Assembly: GCA_002869385.1 (NCBI GenBank)
Contig: PKTB01000024.1
Location: forward strand, 248,001-312,000
Length of the DNA: 64,000 nucleotides
DNA from: Marinilabiliales bacterium
Lineage (GTDB): Bacteria > Bacteroidota > Bacteroidia > Bacteroidales > ML635J-15
Direction: 5' to 3'
Part shown: piece by piece, positions 28,203 to 35,596 of the stretch
Numbering within the stretch: the first letter of the stretch is position 1
Layout of the letters: each line of letters opens with the position of its first letter
Made by a program: the position numbers and the translations under genes
The notes under the pieces: generated by a model
Seen by the model: the letters and a program-made list of their open reading frames with translations, nothing else
The model's database searches: none
What the model was told of the DNA's origin: nothing

Positions 28203-29849
28203 ATGAAAAATAATATATTATTAACTTTAATATTTACACTTTTAACCTTTCTTGGATTTGGCGCTAATGAATTGACAAAGCAAGATCTTACCGAAGGTAA
28301 ATGGATGAATAAAACCGATGGTTATTATCCAACACCAATTATGCCTGAAGAAGAGCAAAATGTTGAAACTGTAAGCCGATTTAAAACTATTGTGTTCAGA
28401 GAGGATGGAACTTTCTCAATGGATTCAGCAAAACATGATTATCCTGGTAAATATTATATTACAGGTGACAAGGTGAAAATGGTGTTTGAAACTACAACTG
28501 TTGTTCACTACAGTAAGAATACAGATCCTAATACCATGGATAGGGGATATGTAACATCTCCACAAGAAATAAAATTAGATACACGTGAAGGTAAGATTGT
28601 AGACGGGAAATTGGTGTTGAGTGACGGCTCAGAATATGAAAATCGCAGTGCTGCAATGCATGGGCTATTAAAATTCTGGGAGTTTACTGGTTTTGCAAAT
28701 GCTTCAACAGGGCACCTTATTATGCTTTTTGTTGGATTAATTTTTATTTTCATTGCAATTAGATATAATTACGAACCATTATTATTAATCCCAATTGGTG
28801 TAGGTATTCTAATTGGAAATATACCAATGTTTCAAGCAGTCGATTTTAACTTAAAGCTTGGAATATATGAACCAGGTTCAGTAATGAATATACTTTATGG
28901 TGGTGTTGTACAGGGATGGTTCCCACCATTGATTTTCCTTGGGATTGGTGCGATGACAGACTTTTCGTCATTAATCTCCAACCCTCGTTTAATGCTATTA
29001 GGTGCAGCAGCACAGTTTGGGGTATTTGCAACATTCTTATTAGCACTAATGGTAGGTTTTCACCCTGCCGAAGCTGGTGCGATTGGTATTATTGGAGGTG
29101 CCGATGGACCTACAGCCATTTTTATTAGTTCGAAACTTGCAAATGGGTTGAATATCATTGGATTTGATGCCGCAGGTGCGCCGATATATGTAAAGAATCT
29201 TATCGGGCCTATTGCAATTGCAGCATATTCATATATGGCCTTAGTTCCTGTTATACAACCACCTGTAGTGAATCTACTTACAACTAAAAAGGAAAGAAAA
29301 ATTAAAATGAGACCTCCTCGGCAGGTTTCAAAAATTGAGAAGATAATATTCCCAATTGTTGGACTTCTTTTAACTGCATATCTTTCACCTACAGCATTGC
29401 CACTTTTAGGTATGCTATTCTTCGGAAATATTCTTAAAGAAAGTGGAGTTACAAGACGTTTAGCTGAAACTGCTGCAAATCCTTTAATTGATACTATTAC
29501 AATTTTATTGGGTCTGACAGTTGGTGCATCAACACAAGCTGATGTATTTCTTACATCTGATTCTGTTATGATTTTTATAATGGGAGCATTATCTTTTGTC
29601 CTTGCAACAGCAATGGGTGTGATGGCAGCTAAGTTAATGAATTGGCTATCGCCAAAATCAAATCCAGTGAATCCAATTATTGGATGTGCTGGAGTTTCAG
29701 CTGTTCCTGATAGCGCTCGTGTTGCTCAGGAAATAGGCCACAAGGCGGATCATACTAATTACTTATTAATGCATGCTATGGCACCAAATGTGTCTGGTGT
29801 AATTGGATCTGCAGTTGCTGCTGGTATTATTCTTAGCTTCTTACTGTAA
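28203..29849 (+). CDS. mmdB: Na+-translocating decarboxylase beta subunit with extra N-terminal exported domain
   Basis: 548 aa, about 150 residues longer than the usual OadB/MmdB core. Residues 1-21 are a signal peptide (MKNNILLTLIFTLLTFLGFGA). Residues about 22-155 form a beta-rich exported domain (GKWMNKTDGYY...FREDGTFSMDSAKHDYPGKYYITGDKVKMVFE), resembling small lipocalin-like stress domains. From about 170 follows the pump: NIPMF, GIGAMTDFSSLISNPRL, the functional Asp in GGADGPTAIFISS, MALVPVIQPP, GASTQADVFLTSD and AVPDSARV. The beta subunit decarboxylates carboxybiotin and exports Na+. The operon terminator lies 20 bp downstream. The lipocalin-like comparison is by residue pattern only. 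Confidence 0.93.
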   Translation: MKNNILLTLIFTLLTFLGFGANELTKQDLTEGKWMNKTDGYYPTPIMPEEEQNVETVSRFKTIVFREDGTFSMDSAKHDYPGKYYITGDKVKMVFETTTVVHYSKNTDPNTMDRGYVTSPQEIKLDTREGKIVDGKLVLSDGSEYENRSAAMHGLLKFWEFTGFANASTGHLIMLFVGLIFIFIAIRYNYEPLLLIPIGVGILIGNIPMFQAVDFNLKLGIYEPGSVMNILYGGVVQGWFPPLIFLGIGAMTDFSSLISNPRLMLLGAAAQFGVFATFLLALMVGFHPAEAGAIGIIGGADGPTAIFISSKLANGLNIIGFDAAGAPIYVKNLIGPIAIAAYSYMALVPVIQPPVVNLLTTKKERKIKMRPPRQVSKIEKIIFPIVGLLLTAYLSPTALPLLGMLFFGNILKESGVTRRLAETAANPLIDTITILLGLTVGASTQADVFLTSDSVMIFIMGALSFVLATAMGVMAAKLMNWLSPKSNPVNPIIGCAGVSAVPDSARVAQEIGHKADHTNYLLMHAMAPNVSGVIGSAVAAGIILSFLL

Positions 29850-29869
29850 AATAATTTTAAACTAATTAT

Positions 29870-29895
29870 AATGCTCCTTTTGGAGCATTTTTTTT
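29870..29895 (+). terminator. Rho-independent terminator after mmdB
   Basis: AATGCTCC, TTTT loop, GGAGCATT and then a run of T. It ends 5 bp before the next gene's ATG on the same strand, so it separates the decarboxylase operon from the nucleotidyltransferase gene or attenuates it. Confidence 0.85.
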
Positions 29896-29900
29896 GAAAT

Positions 29901-30617
29901 ATGAAAGCAATGATTTTTGCCGCCGGTCTGGGAACAAGACTGGCTCCACTAACTAACACAATGCCTAAAGCAATGGTTCCTGTCAATGGAAAACCAATGT
30001 TGCAATTACAAATTGAAAAGCTTCGCGATGCAGGATTTACTTATATCGTTATTAATGTGCATCATTTTGCAGAACAAATTATTGATTTTGTGAAAAGTAA
30101 TGATTTTGGTGTTGAGATTGCAATTTCAGATGAAACAGGCTTACTTCTTGAAACAGGAGGTGGATTAAAAAAGGTTAAAGATTTCTTTGCTCCAGGAGAC
30201 AGGTTTTTACTTCATAATGTTGATATTTATTCCGATATCGACCTGAAGGAGATGTATGATTATCATTTAGAGAGTGATAATGTCGTTACAATGGCAGTTA
30301 GACATAGAAAAAGTACAAATTATTTACTTTTCGATGAGACAAAACGACTTTGTGGTTGGAAAAGCTATAAAACAGACTCTCAGATAATCTCAATTGAAAA
30401 ACCTGAATATAATGAAATGGCATTCTCAGGCATATATGTTATCAATTATGAGCTTTTTGATTTAATAAAAAAGGAGGGAGCGTTCTCAATAATCCCCGTG
30501 CTTTTAGATATATCAAAAATGCACCGCATCGGAGGATGGGTGCATGATAATAAATTTATTCTAGACCTGGGTAAACCAGAATCAATTAAAAAGTGTGAAG
30601 AATATCTTCGAAATTAG
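29901..30617 (+). CDS. Sugar-1-phosphate nucleotidyltransferase (MurU-like)
   Basis: 238 aa. The N-terminal signature MIFAAGLGTRLAPLTNTMPKAMVPVNGKPML has the nucleotide-binding G-x-G-T-R and the Lys of PKAM. LLETGGGLKKVKDFF near residues 76-90 and the metal Asp in LLHNVDIYSDI near 102-107 are typical of the MurU/RfbA-like family. The short length and the ETGGGL motif favour a MurNAc-1-phosphate uridylyltransferase-like enzyme over larger GlmU proteins. In MurU-type recycling it would activate the product of an AmgK-type sugar kinase; such a kinase-like gene is at 56468-57916. The exact substrate is inferred. Its 3' end overlaps the convergent thioredoxin gene by 4 bp. Confidence 0.82.
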   Translation: MKAMIFAAGLGTRLAPLTNTMPKAMVPVNGKPMLQLQIEKLRDAGFTYIVINVHHFAEQIIDFVKSNDFGVEIAISDETGLLLETGGGLKKVKDFFAPGDRFLLHNVDIYSDIDLKEMYDYHLESDNVVTMAVRHRKSTNYLLFDETKRLCGWKSYKTDSQIISIEKPEYNEMAFSGIYVINYELFDLIKKEGAFSIIPVLLDISKMHRIGGWVHDNKFILDLGKPESIKKCEEYLRN

Positions 30618-31018
30618 TCTTTAAAGTAAGGTTTTAGTTTTTCAACTAATGCAGTCTTCTCATGATATCCGATAATTCTTGAAACTTCTTTACCATCTTC
30701 AAATACAATCATACAAGGGATACCTGTAATACCAAATCTTTGTGATAAGGTTTTATTGTGATCGGTATTAACTTTTGCAATTACAATATCGCTTGAATAT
30801 TCACCTGCTACTTCTTCTAAAATCGGCTGCATCATCTTACATGGACGACACCAGTCAGCATAAAAGTCAACTAGATAAAGACCAGATTTAATATCCTTGT
30901 CAAAACTTGCTTCAGATAGATTTACTACTTTCGATTCAGATGTTTGTGCACTTAATGAAGGTATAGTCATCGCACCTAACAATACCAGGCTAGTAATTAC
31001 TAAAATGATTTTTTTAAT
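30614..31018 (-). CDS. Exported thioredoxin-like protein; ATG replaced by ATT
   Basis: 134 aa if read from ATT at 31018-31016. This gives a textbook signal peptide (KKIILVITSLVLLGAMTIPSLSAQ), but the stretch back to the upstream stop has no ATG. The next candidates are TTG at 30982 and ATG at 30970, inside the signal peptide. An ATG to ATT change at 31016 (G to T on the coding strand) explains this exactly. The mature part is a thioredoxin fold: LYLVDFYADWCRPCKMMQPILEEV with active site CRPC, KVNTDHNKTLSQRFGITGIPCMIVF with the cis-Pro, and GYHEKTALVEKL. It probably acts on disulfides in the periplasm. It overlaps the convergent nucleotidyltransferase by 4 bp. Confidence 0.85.
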   Translation of the reverse strand: MKKIILVITSLVLLGAMTIPSLSAQTSESKVVNLSEASFDKDIKSGLYLVDFYADWCRPCKMMQPILEEVAGEYSSDIVIAKVNTDHNKTLSQRFGITGIPCMIVFEDGKEVSRIIGYHEKTALVEKLKPYFKD

Positions 31019-31047
31019 AATTTGTTTACTTTAAAATATATTATACA

Positions 31048-31956
31048 TTAATTATTAATTTTTGATTCAATAAAATTGATAATTTGTTTGTAATTATCAG
31101 GACTAAACCACTCAGTATCTTTATATCTTCTAAACCAGGTTAGTTGCCTTCTGGCATAGTGCCTGCTGTTTCTTTTGACTAACTCAACAGTTTTGTCAAG
31201 ATTTTGTTCATTTTCAATATAACTGAACAGTTCGGTATATCCAATTGTTTTCAGAGCAACAAGGCCTTTAAATTGATAAAGATCCCTTGCCTCGTGCAAC
31301 AACCCTTCTTGAAACATTTTATCAACACGATCATTTATTCTTTTGTACAGTATTTCTCTATCTAAATTTATGCCAACTTTCACAGTTTGAAATTCACGTT
31401 CAATTTTTTTGTTTTTTCGAAATTCTGAAAAGGGCTTTCCCGTTAGTCTAAACATCTCGATAGCACGTAAAATTCTTTGTGGATTTTTTAAATCTACTTG
31501 TTCATAATAAACAGGATCAATACGTTTTAATTCAAATCTGATTGCCTCCAGACCATTTTCTTTGTAAAAATCAATAACTTCTTGCCGTATTTTTTCATCG
31601 TGATCAGGCATAATATCAACTCCATTTGTTATTGCGTCAATATATAAACCAGAACCACCGACCATAAATGCAATATTTCGGTTTTTAAAATATTCGTGTA
31701 ATTTGGAGATTGTATCAGTCTCAAATTGGCTAATACTATAGTGATAATGTATTGAAACACTATTAATAAAATGATGTTTTACTTTTTGTAATTGCTCATT
31801 GTCTGGTTTAGCAACACCAACTCCTAATTCTTTGTAAAATTGACGGGAGTCACATGAGAAAATATCAGAATTAAAATGTTGTGCAAGATTAATGCTTAAA
31901 TCAGTTTTTCCAACACCTGTTGGACCAAAAAGTATGACCAATGTTTTTTGCCCCAT
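31048..31956 (-). CDS. miaA: tRNA dimethylallyltransferase MiaA
   Basis: 302 aa. The P-loop GPTGVGKTDLS is near residue 11. FSCDSRQFYKELGVGVAKP near 34, HHFINSVSIHYHYS near 63, the VGGSGLYIDAI stretch near 98 and the C-terminal QLTWFRRYKDTEWF with KRNSRHYARRQ are all MiaA landmarks. The enzyme transfers an isopentenyl group to A37 of tRNAs reading U-starting codons. Its ATG overlaps the stop of the upstream gene (TAATG), indicating translational coupling with the pRiA4b ORF3-like and acyl-CoA reductase genes. Intact. Confidence 0.95.
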   Translation of the reverse strand: MGQKTLVILFGPTGVGKTDLSINLAQHFNSDIFSCDSRQFYKELGVGVAKPDNEQLQKVKHHFINSVSIHYHYSISQFETDTISKLHEYFKNRNIAFMVGGSGLYIDAITNGVDIMPDHDEKIRQEVIDFYKENGLEAIRFELKRIDPVYYEQVDLKNPQRILRAIEMFRLTGKPFSEFRKNKKIEREFQTVKVGINLDREILYKRINDRVDKMFQEGLLHEARDLYQFKGLVALKTIGYTELFSYIENEQNLDKTVELVKRNSRHYARRQLTWFRRYKDTEWFSPDNYKQIINFIESKINN

Positions 31957-32477
31957 TAAATGTCGTAGTCATCAATATTGTCGAAGCCAAATTCTTCGGG
32001 ATTATCGAAAAAATCCTCAGGGTCTTCATCTTCAAAATTATCAGGAATAGAATCGTCAATAAACATTTGTTTTGGGGCTTTACCATGTGATAAAGTGCAA
32101 ATCGGGAATTCTAGATTTTCGTCTTCAGAAGATTTATCTCTAATATTTACTATTTCCATAAAGAATGATCTGACAGAAAAAAAATCGTAGATATAAATTA
32201 ATCTTTGACCTTTTTCAGGATTAAGATCTGCTAATTTTGTATCTTCCATCATCATGATTTCGGATTGAGTATCTTCATCCATTTTTGTTTCAGCAATTTC
32301 CTGAAGTTTATCCCAATCGTCATTTGATAGATAAAATGTGCTAATCATCTAACTATCATAGTCACATGATGTTTGAATAGCCTGATGAAGTTCCAGAAAT
32401 GTACTGTCTGAAAAGATTTCAATATCCCTGACAAAATCATCACTTTCCCCTGATATTATGCGATACTTTAAAATCAT
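31956..32477 (-). pseudogene. pRiA4b ORF-3-like protein (IS1096 TnpR-like family), interrupted by in-frame TAG
   Basis: 173 codons reading MILKYRIISGESDDFVRDIEI, then FLELHQAIQTSCDYDS, TAG at 32351-32349 (codon 43), then MISTFYLSNDDWDKLQEI in frame. The pattern RIIS.E..DFVR.I.I....TFLELH.AI and ...STFYL..DDW.K..EI...M matches the Bacteroidetes pRiA4b ORF-3-like family. These are generally chromosomal and of unknown function despite the name. An acidic tail (DEDPEDFFDNPEEFGFDNIDDYDI) is usual. TCG to TAG or GAG to TAG would explain the stop. Its start overlaps the acyl-CoA reductase stop, and its stop overlaps miaA, by one base each. No transposon features surround it. Confidence 0.85.
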
Positions 32478-33508
32478 TAATGCAAATTTAATAAAAATTT
32501 CAATGTGTCAACATTATCTGCATAATCTGATAATGACGGTTTTTGAGTGGTCCCAAAATTTATACTGTTAAGAATTTCTGAATCATTGCTTACAATACAC
32601 TGAATATTACTTTTATTTGTAGATATAATATTATTAACTTCTGATTTATCTTTGTAGTTTTGATAGTTGATAATACTTACAGGAGAATGAATTGAAGGAC
32701 TCTTAATGAGTAAAGCAATATTCATATTGATGTGAAGCACCCTGTTCATAGCAATTAAAGTATATTGATAATTAAAATTGTTTGCATATTTATTATTATT
32801 GATAATATCAGCATATTTTTCAAATGCTTTAGCTAGATTATCAAATTTATACCCTTCCGGAACAAAAAGATGTGAAACATTTCTGCATCCAAGACCAAAG
32901 TACATAAAAATATCGTCTGCAAGATTTTCCAAATCTTTGTTTGATTCATTACCATCTAAAACTGCAATTGAGCTTCTGTTATGTCTGAGAATTTTAGGGT
33001 ATTTTTTAAAATATTCATTAAAATAACGGTTCGAATTATTACTACCGGTAGCAATAACTACATTAAAATCAGAGATATTATTCTCAAAAACTTGAATCTT
33101 AGTTAGAAAATCAGGATCTTTTTCTTTTATTAGCTCAATATACCATTTCATTAAAACAGAATCTTTTGATGAGAGCTTGATTCTCATATCAACACCAACA
33201 ATATATGCACAAATAAAATCATGCATTCCAACCAGTGGAATGTTGCCAGCCATTATAATTCCAAGTTTTTTCTTGTTGGTATAATCGTCATTTATTTTAT
33301 AATCTGAAATCCAATTAGTTAAATTGTCTACAGTTAATAAAAGGCTCCACTCATGTAAAGCATATTGGACATTTTTTGTTGTAAACCAGGGATTGTGCGC
33401 TTCTATTTTGCTAAAGCCGGGGAAATTCTCAATATCATTTCCCTGGCTTACTGATTCTAATATTATGCCTGTTTCGGCTAAGATTCTGATTCTTTTACTT
33501 AATGACAT
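32477..33508 (-). CDS. Acyl-CoA reductase (LuxC-like)
   Basis: 343 aa from MSLSKRIRILAETG; an ATG eight codons upstream would overlap the previous gene and is less likely. LuxC-family features are FTTKNVQYALHEWSLLL, LGIIMAGNIPLVGMHDFICAYIVG, the dinucleotide region IKLSSKDS, ATGSNNSNRYFNEYF and the presumed catalytic Cys in FGLGCRNVSHLFVPEGY near residue 222. Such enzymes reduce acyl-CoA to aldehyde; Bacteroidetes carry a version of unknown physiological role. It lies 2 bp after a CCC-motif membrane gene and overlaps the next gene by one base. Confidence 0.85.
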   Translation of the reverse strand: MSLSKRIRILAETGIILESVSQGNDIENFPGFSKIEAHNPWFTTKNVQYALHEWSLLLTVDNLTNWISDYKINDDYTNKKKLGIIMAGNIPLVGMHDFICAYIVGVDMRIKLSSKDSVLMKWYIELIKEKDPDFLTKIQVFENNISDFNVVIATGSNNSNRYFNEYFKKYPKILRHNRSSIAVLDGNESNKDLENLADDIFMYFGLGCRNVSHLFVPEGYKFDNLAKAFEKYADIINNNKYANNFNYQYTLIAMNRVLHINMNIALLIKSPSIHSPVSIINYQNYKDKSEVNNIISTNKSNIQCIVSNDSEILNSINFGTTQKPSLSDYADNVDTLKFLLNLH

Positions 33509-33510
33509 AA

Positions 33511-34104
33511 TTAATATCCCATCTGATTCCATGATTCATCAAATACTTCTCTAACTTCATTAAATTGTTGAGGGTTTAATGCCCACATAATTATGATATA
33601 AATGAAAATTAAAACTGCTATTCCAAGTCCGATTATAGCTAATATCTGGCCTGCTTTTAGGTTTTTCAATGATGACTCTTTATAATGTGTTGGATTTTGA
33701 TTATAAAGACGTTTTGCTTTTGGAACCATTAATAATGCAATTACTGCAAGAATAGGTCCTAGGAAAGGGCCACAACAACAAATACTTAATATTGACAAAA
33801 TTCCTAGTGTTAAAACTCCTCCTGAATTCGGTAATTTTATTTGAATTGGATTTCTATATTGATTTCCTGCATTATTGTAATTATGCTGATTAGCTTGTTG
33901 TTGAAACCCCTGATTTTGTTGTTGATAGTTTTTATTCTGAAATGTTTGCTGATTCGTATAGTTATTTGAATTAGTTCCACTTGTACTTTCCTGAGAAGTA
34001 GGACCTTGATCAGGTAGTGGTGGAATGCTGCTTATTTCAGGAATATCACTATGCACATTAGGGACTTTGGCTCCCTCATTTTGAATATTATCTTTTTTAT
34101 CCAT
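33511..34104 (-). CDS. CCC-motif membrane protein, Gln/Asn-rich N-terminus
   Basis: 197 aa. The first 90 residues are a Gln/Asn/Pro-rich disordered cytoplasmic region (FQNKNYQQQNQGFQQQANQHN). Then come two membrane helices: GVLTLGILSILSICCCGPFLGPILAVIALLMV near 100-130, and ILAIIGLGIAVLIFIYIIIM near 154-173. The ICCCGPFLG motif with a LKNLKAGQI linker is shared with the next gene, so the two are paralogues. The family resembles DUF4190/CCC-motif membrane proteins; the function is unknown. Co-directional with DUF2752 and the second CCC gene. Confidence 0.75.
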   Translation of the reverse strand: MDKKDNIQNEGAKVPNVHSDIPEISSIPPLPDQGPTSQESTSGTNSNNYTNQQTFQNKNYQQQNQGFQQQANQHNYNNAGNQYRNPIQIKLPNSGGVLTLGILSILSICCCGPFLGPILAVIALLMVPKAKRLYNQNPTHYKESSLKNLKAGQILAIIGLGIAVLIFIYIIIMWALNPQQFNEVREVFDESWNQMGY

Positions 34105-34160
34105 TATTATTTATTTTAGTTTATTTCTCGCCAAAATTCTTCTATTGCTCTTGAAAATTG

Positions 34161-34538
34161 TTAATTGTCAAAATCTCCTGGATTTATAATAAAAAGAATT
34201 AAAACATATCCTAACCATAGCAGACAAATTGCTAATGCAATAATAGCACATATTTTACCAGCCTTAAGGTTTTTTAAAGAGCTGATTGTGTACATCTCCG
34301 GGTTCATTCTGTATCTTTTCATTCCACCACCGGCAAGGATTAATGCAATAGTTCCCAGAATAGGGCCTAAAAACGGTCCGCACGTACAAATTACTAAAAT
34401 ACTTAAGATTCCAAGTACTAGTACACCTATAGAATTTGGCACTTTTATTTTGGGTTGTTGCTGATATTGATAATTGTTATTTGGATAATCTTGTTGATTA
34501 TACCCTGGTTGGTTAAAATTTTGGTTTTGATTTTCCAT
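34161..34538 (-). CDS. CCC-motif-like membrane protein (paralogue)
   Basis: 125 aa. A short Asn/Gln/Tyr-rich N-terminus (NQNQNFNQPGYNQQDYPNN) precedes two membrane helices: GVLVLGILSILVICTCGPFLGPILGTIALIL near 38-68, and CAIIALAICLLWLGYVLILFI near 93-113. The motif here is ICTCGPFLG, where the paralogue has ICCCGPFLG; the loop YTISSLKNLKAGK matches it. It lies 10 bp after the DUF2752 gene and 56 bp before the longer paralogue. Unknown function; probable inner-membrane partners. Confidence 0.72.
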   Translation of the reverse strand: MENQNQNFNQPGYNQQDYPNNNYQYQQQPKIKVPNSIGVLVLGILSILVICTCGPFLGPILGTIALILAGGGMKRYRMNPEMYTISSLKNLKAGKICAIIALAICLLWLGYVLILFIINPGDFDN

Positions 34539-34548
34539 GATTATGTAG

Positions 34549-34836
34549 TCAAATTATTTGGTTTATAATGTAATTCAAAGATATAATTATCGCGTTTATA
34601 ATGAAAGCAATTTTCAGAATTTTTGCACCGTGCTTAAAGTCATAAATCAAATGTAAGATTAAAAAAACAATCATTAATGCTACCGGTATAAGTGGAGGAT
34701 AGGCAAGGAAGCTTTCGGCAAAATGTCCTCTTAGTAGTTCTATAATTGCTCTTTGCATCCCACAACCCGGACAACTCATTTCTGTTGTTTGTTTTACAGG
34801 ACATGGCAGCATATGTTGTTCTAACCAATCAAGCAT
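34549..34836 (-). CDS. DUF2752 membrane protein
   Basis: 95 aa. The N-terminal soluble part carries two Cys sites: LPCPVK and the family hallmark CPGCGMQRAIIELLRGHF near residues 23-40. Two hydrophobic helices follow (IPVALMIVFLILHLIYDF; ILKIAFIINAIIISLNYIINQI). DUF2752 proteins are small membrane proteins of unknown role; the CPGCG motif suggests metal or disulfide chemistry. It heads the leftward run with the two CCC-motif genes. The start is divergent from aat across 95 bp. Confidence 0.85.
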   Translation of the reverse strand: MLDWLEQHMLPCPVKQTTEMSCPGCGMQRAIIELLRGHFAESFLAYPPLIPVALMIVFLILHLIYDFKHGAKILKIAFIINAIIISLNYIINQII

Positions 34837-34919
34837 GTTTCAAAGGTAATATTTTTTTGAAATAATGATATAAGAGAATTTGTATTAGATGTTCTATCGT
34901 AATAATTGATACAATTTCT

Positions 34920-34927
34920 TATTTTTG
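34920..34927 (+). promoter_or_regulatory. Candidate -7 element for aat (TATTTTTG)
   Basis: Exact TAnnTTTG match ending only 4 bp before the aat ATG at 34932. If used, transcription would begin at or just after the start codon, implying a leaderless or nearly leaderless mRNA. Confidence 0.4.
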
Positions 34928-34931
34928 CCAT

Positions 34932-35594
34932 ATGCCCATTTATCAATTAATACCGGAAATTGTTTTCCCCCCGGTTGATCACGCTGAGGAAGATGGCTTA
35001 TTGGCAGTTGGTGGAGATTTGTCTCCTGAAAGGGTTTTGTATGGATTGAACATTGGTATATTTCCATGGTTTGATGAGTGCGATCAATTTTTATGGTGGG
35101 CTCCTGATCCCAGATTTGTGATATTTCCTGAAAAGGCCAAGATCTCAAAATCCTTAAAAAAGAGTTATCAAAAGTTTGAAATGCAGATAAATAAAGATTT
35201 TATTTCTGTAATTAATAAATGTTCAACAGTCTTTCGAAAGAATCAAGACGGTACATGGATTACACAAGGTATGAAGAATACATATACAATTTTATATGAA
35301 TATGGTTATGGGATGTCTTTTGAAACATATTTCGAAGGGAAACTTGTAGGAGGATTATATGGCGTTCGTTTAGGTCAGATTTTTATAGTTGAATCAATGT
35401 TTTCAGAAGTCTCAGATGCCAGCAAGTCTGCATATTTTCATTTGATAAAATACTGTTTGGATAATGATATTAAACTAATCGATTGTCAATTTCATACAAA
35501 TCATCTTGAGAGTCTTGGTGGTGAGTATATTTCCAGAAAAGAATATTCAGATTATTTAGCTAAATTTGCAAAGATTGAAAGATTTGAAATTTAA
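34932..35594 (+). CDS. aat: Leucyl/phenylalanyl-tRNA-protein transferase Aat
   Basis: 220 aa. Motifs: FPPVDHAEEDGLLAVGGDLSPERVLYGLNIGIFPWF near residues 11-43, LWWAPDPRFVIFPE near 49-62, TWITQGM near 102, EGKLVGGLYGVRLGQ near 134-148, ESMFSEVSDASKSAYFHL near 154-171 and DCQFHTNHLESLGGE near 183-197. The enzyme adds Leu/Phe to N-terminal Arg/Lys for N-end-rule degradation. Residue 153 is Val (GTT), where the family motif GESMFS has an invariant Gly; GGT to GTT is G to T, so function may be impaired or the base may be wrong. tilS follows after 2 bp. Confidence 0.94.
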   Translation: MPIYQLIPEIVFPPVDHAEEDGLLAVGGDLSPERVLYGLNIGIFPWFDECDQFLWWAPDPRFVIFPEKAKISKSLKKSYQKFEMQINKDFISVINKCSTVFRKNQDGTWITQGMKNTYTILYEYGYGMSFETYFEGKLVGGLYGVRLGQIFIVESMFSEVSDASKSAYFHLIKYCLDNDIKLIDCQFHTNHLESLGGEYISRKEYSDYLAKFAKIERFEI

Positions 35595-35596
35595 AG

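Noticed and set aside
31956..32477. Insertion sequence or plasmid remnant suggested by the pRiA4b/IS1096 family name
   Set aside because: No transposase, terminal inverted repeats or target duplications; the gene is embedded by one-base overlaps in a chromosomal run.
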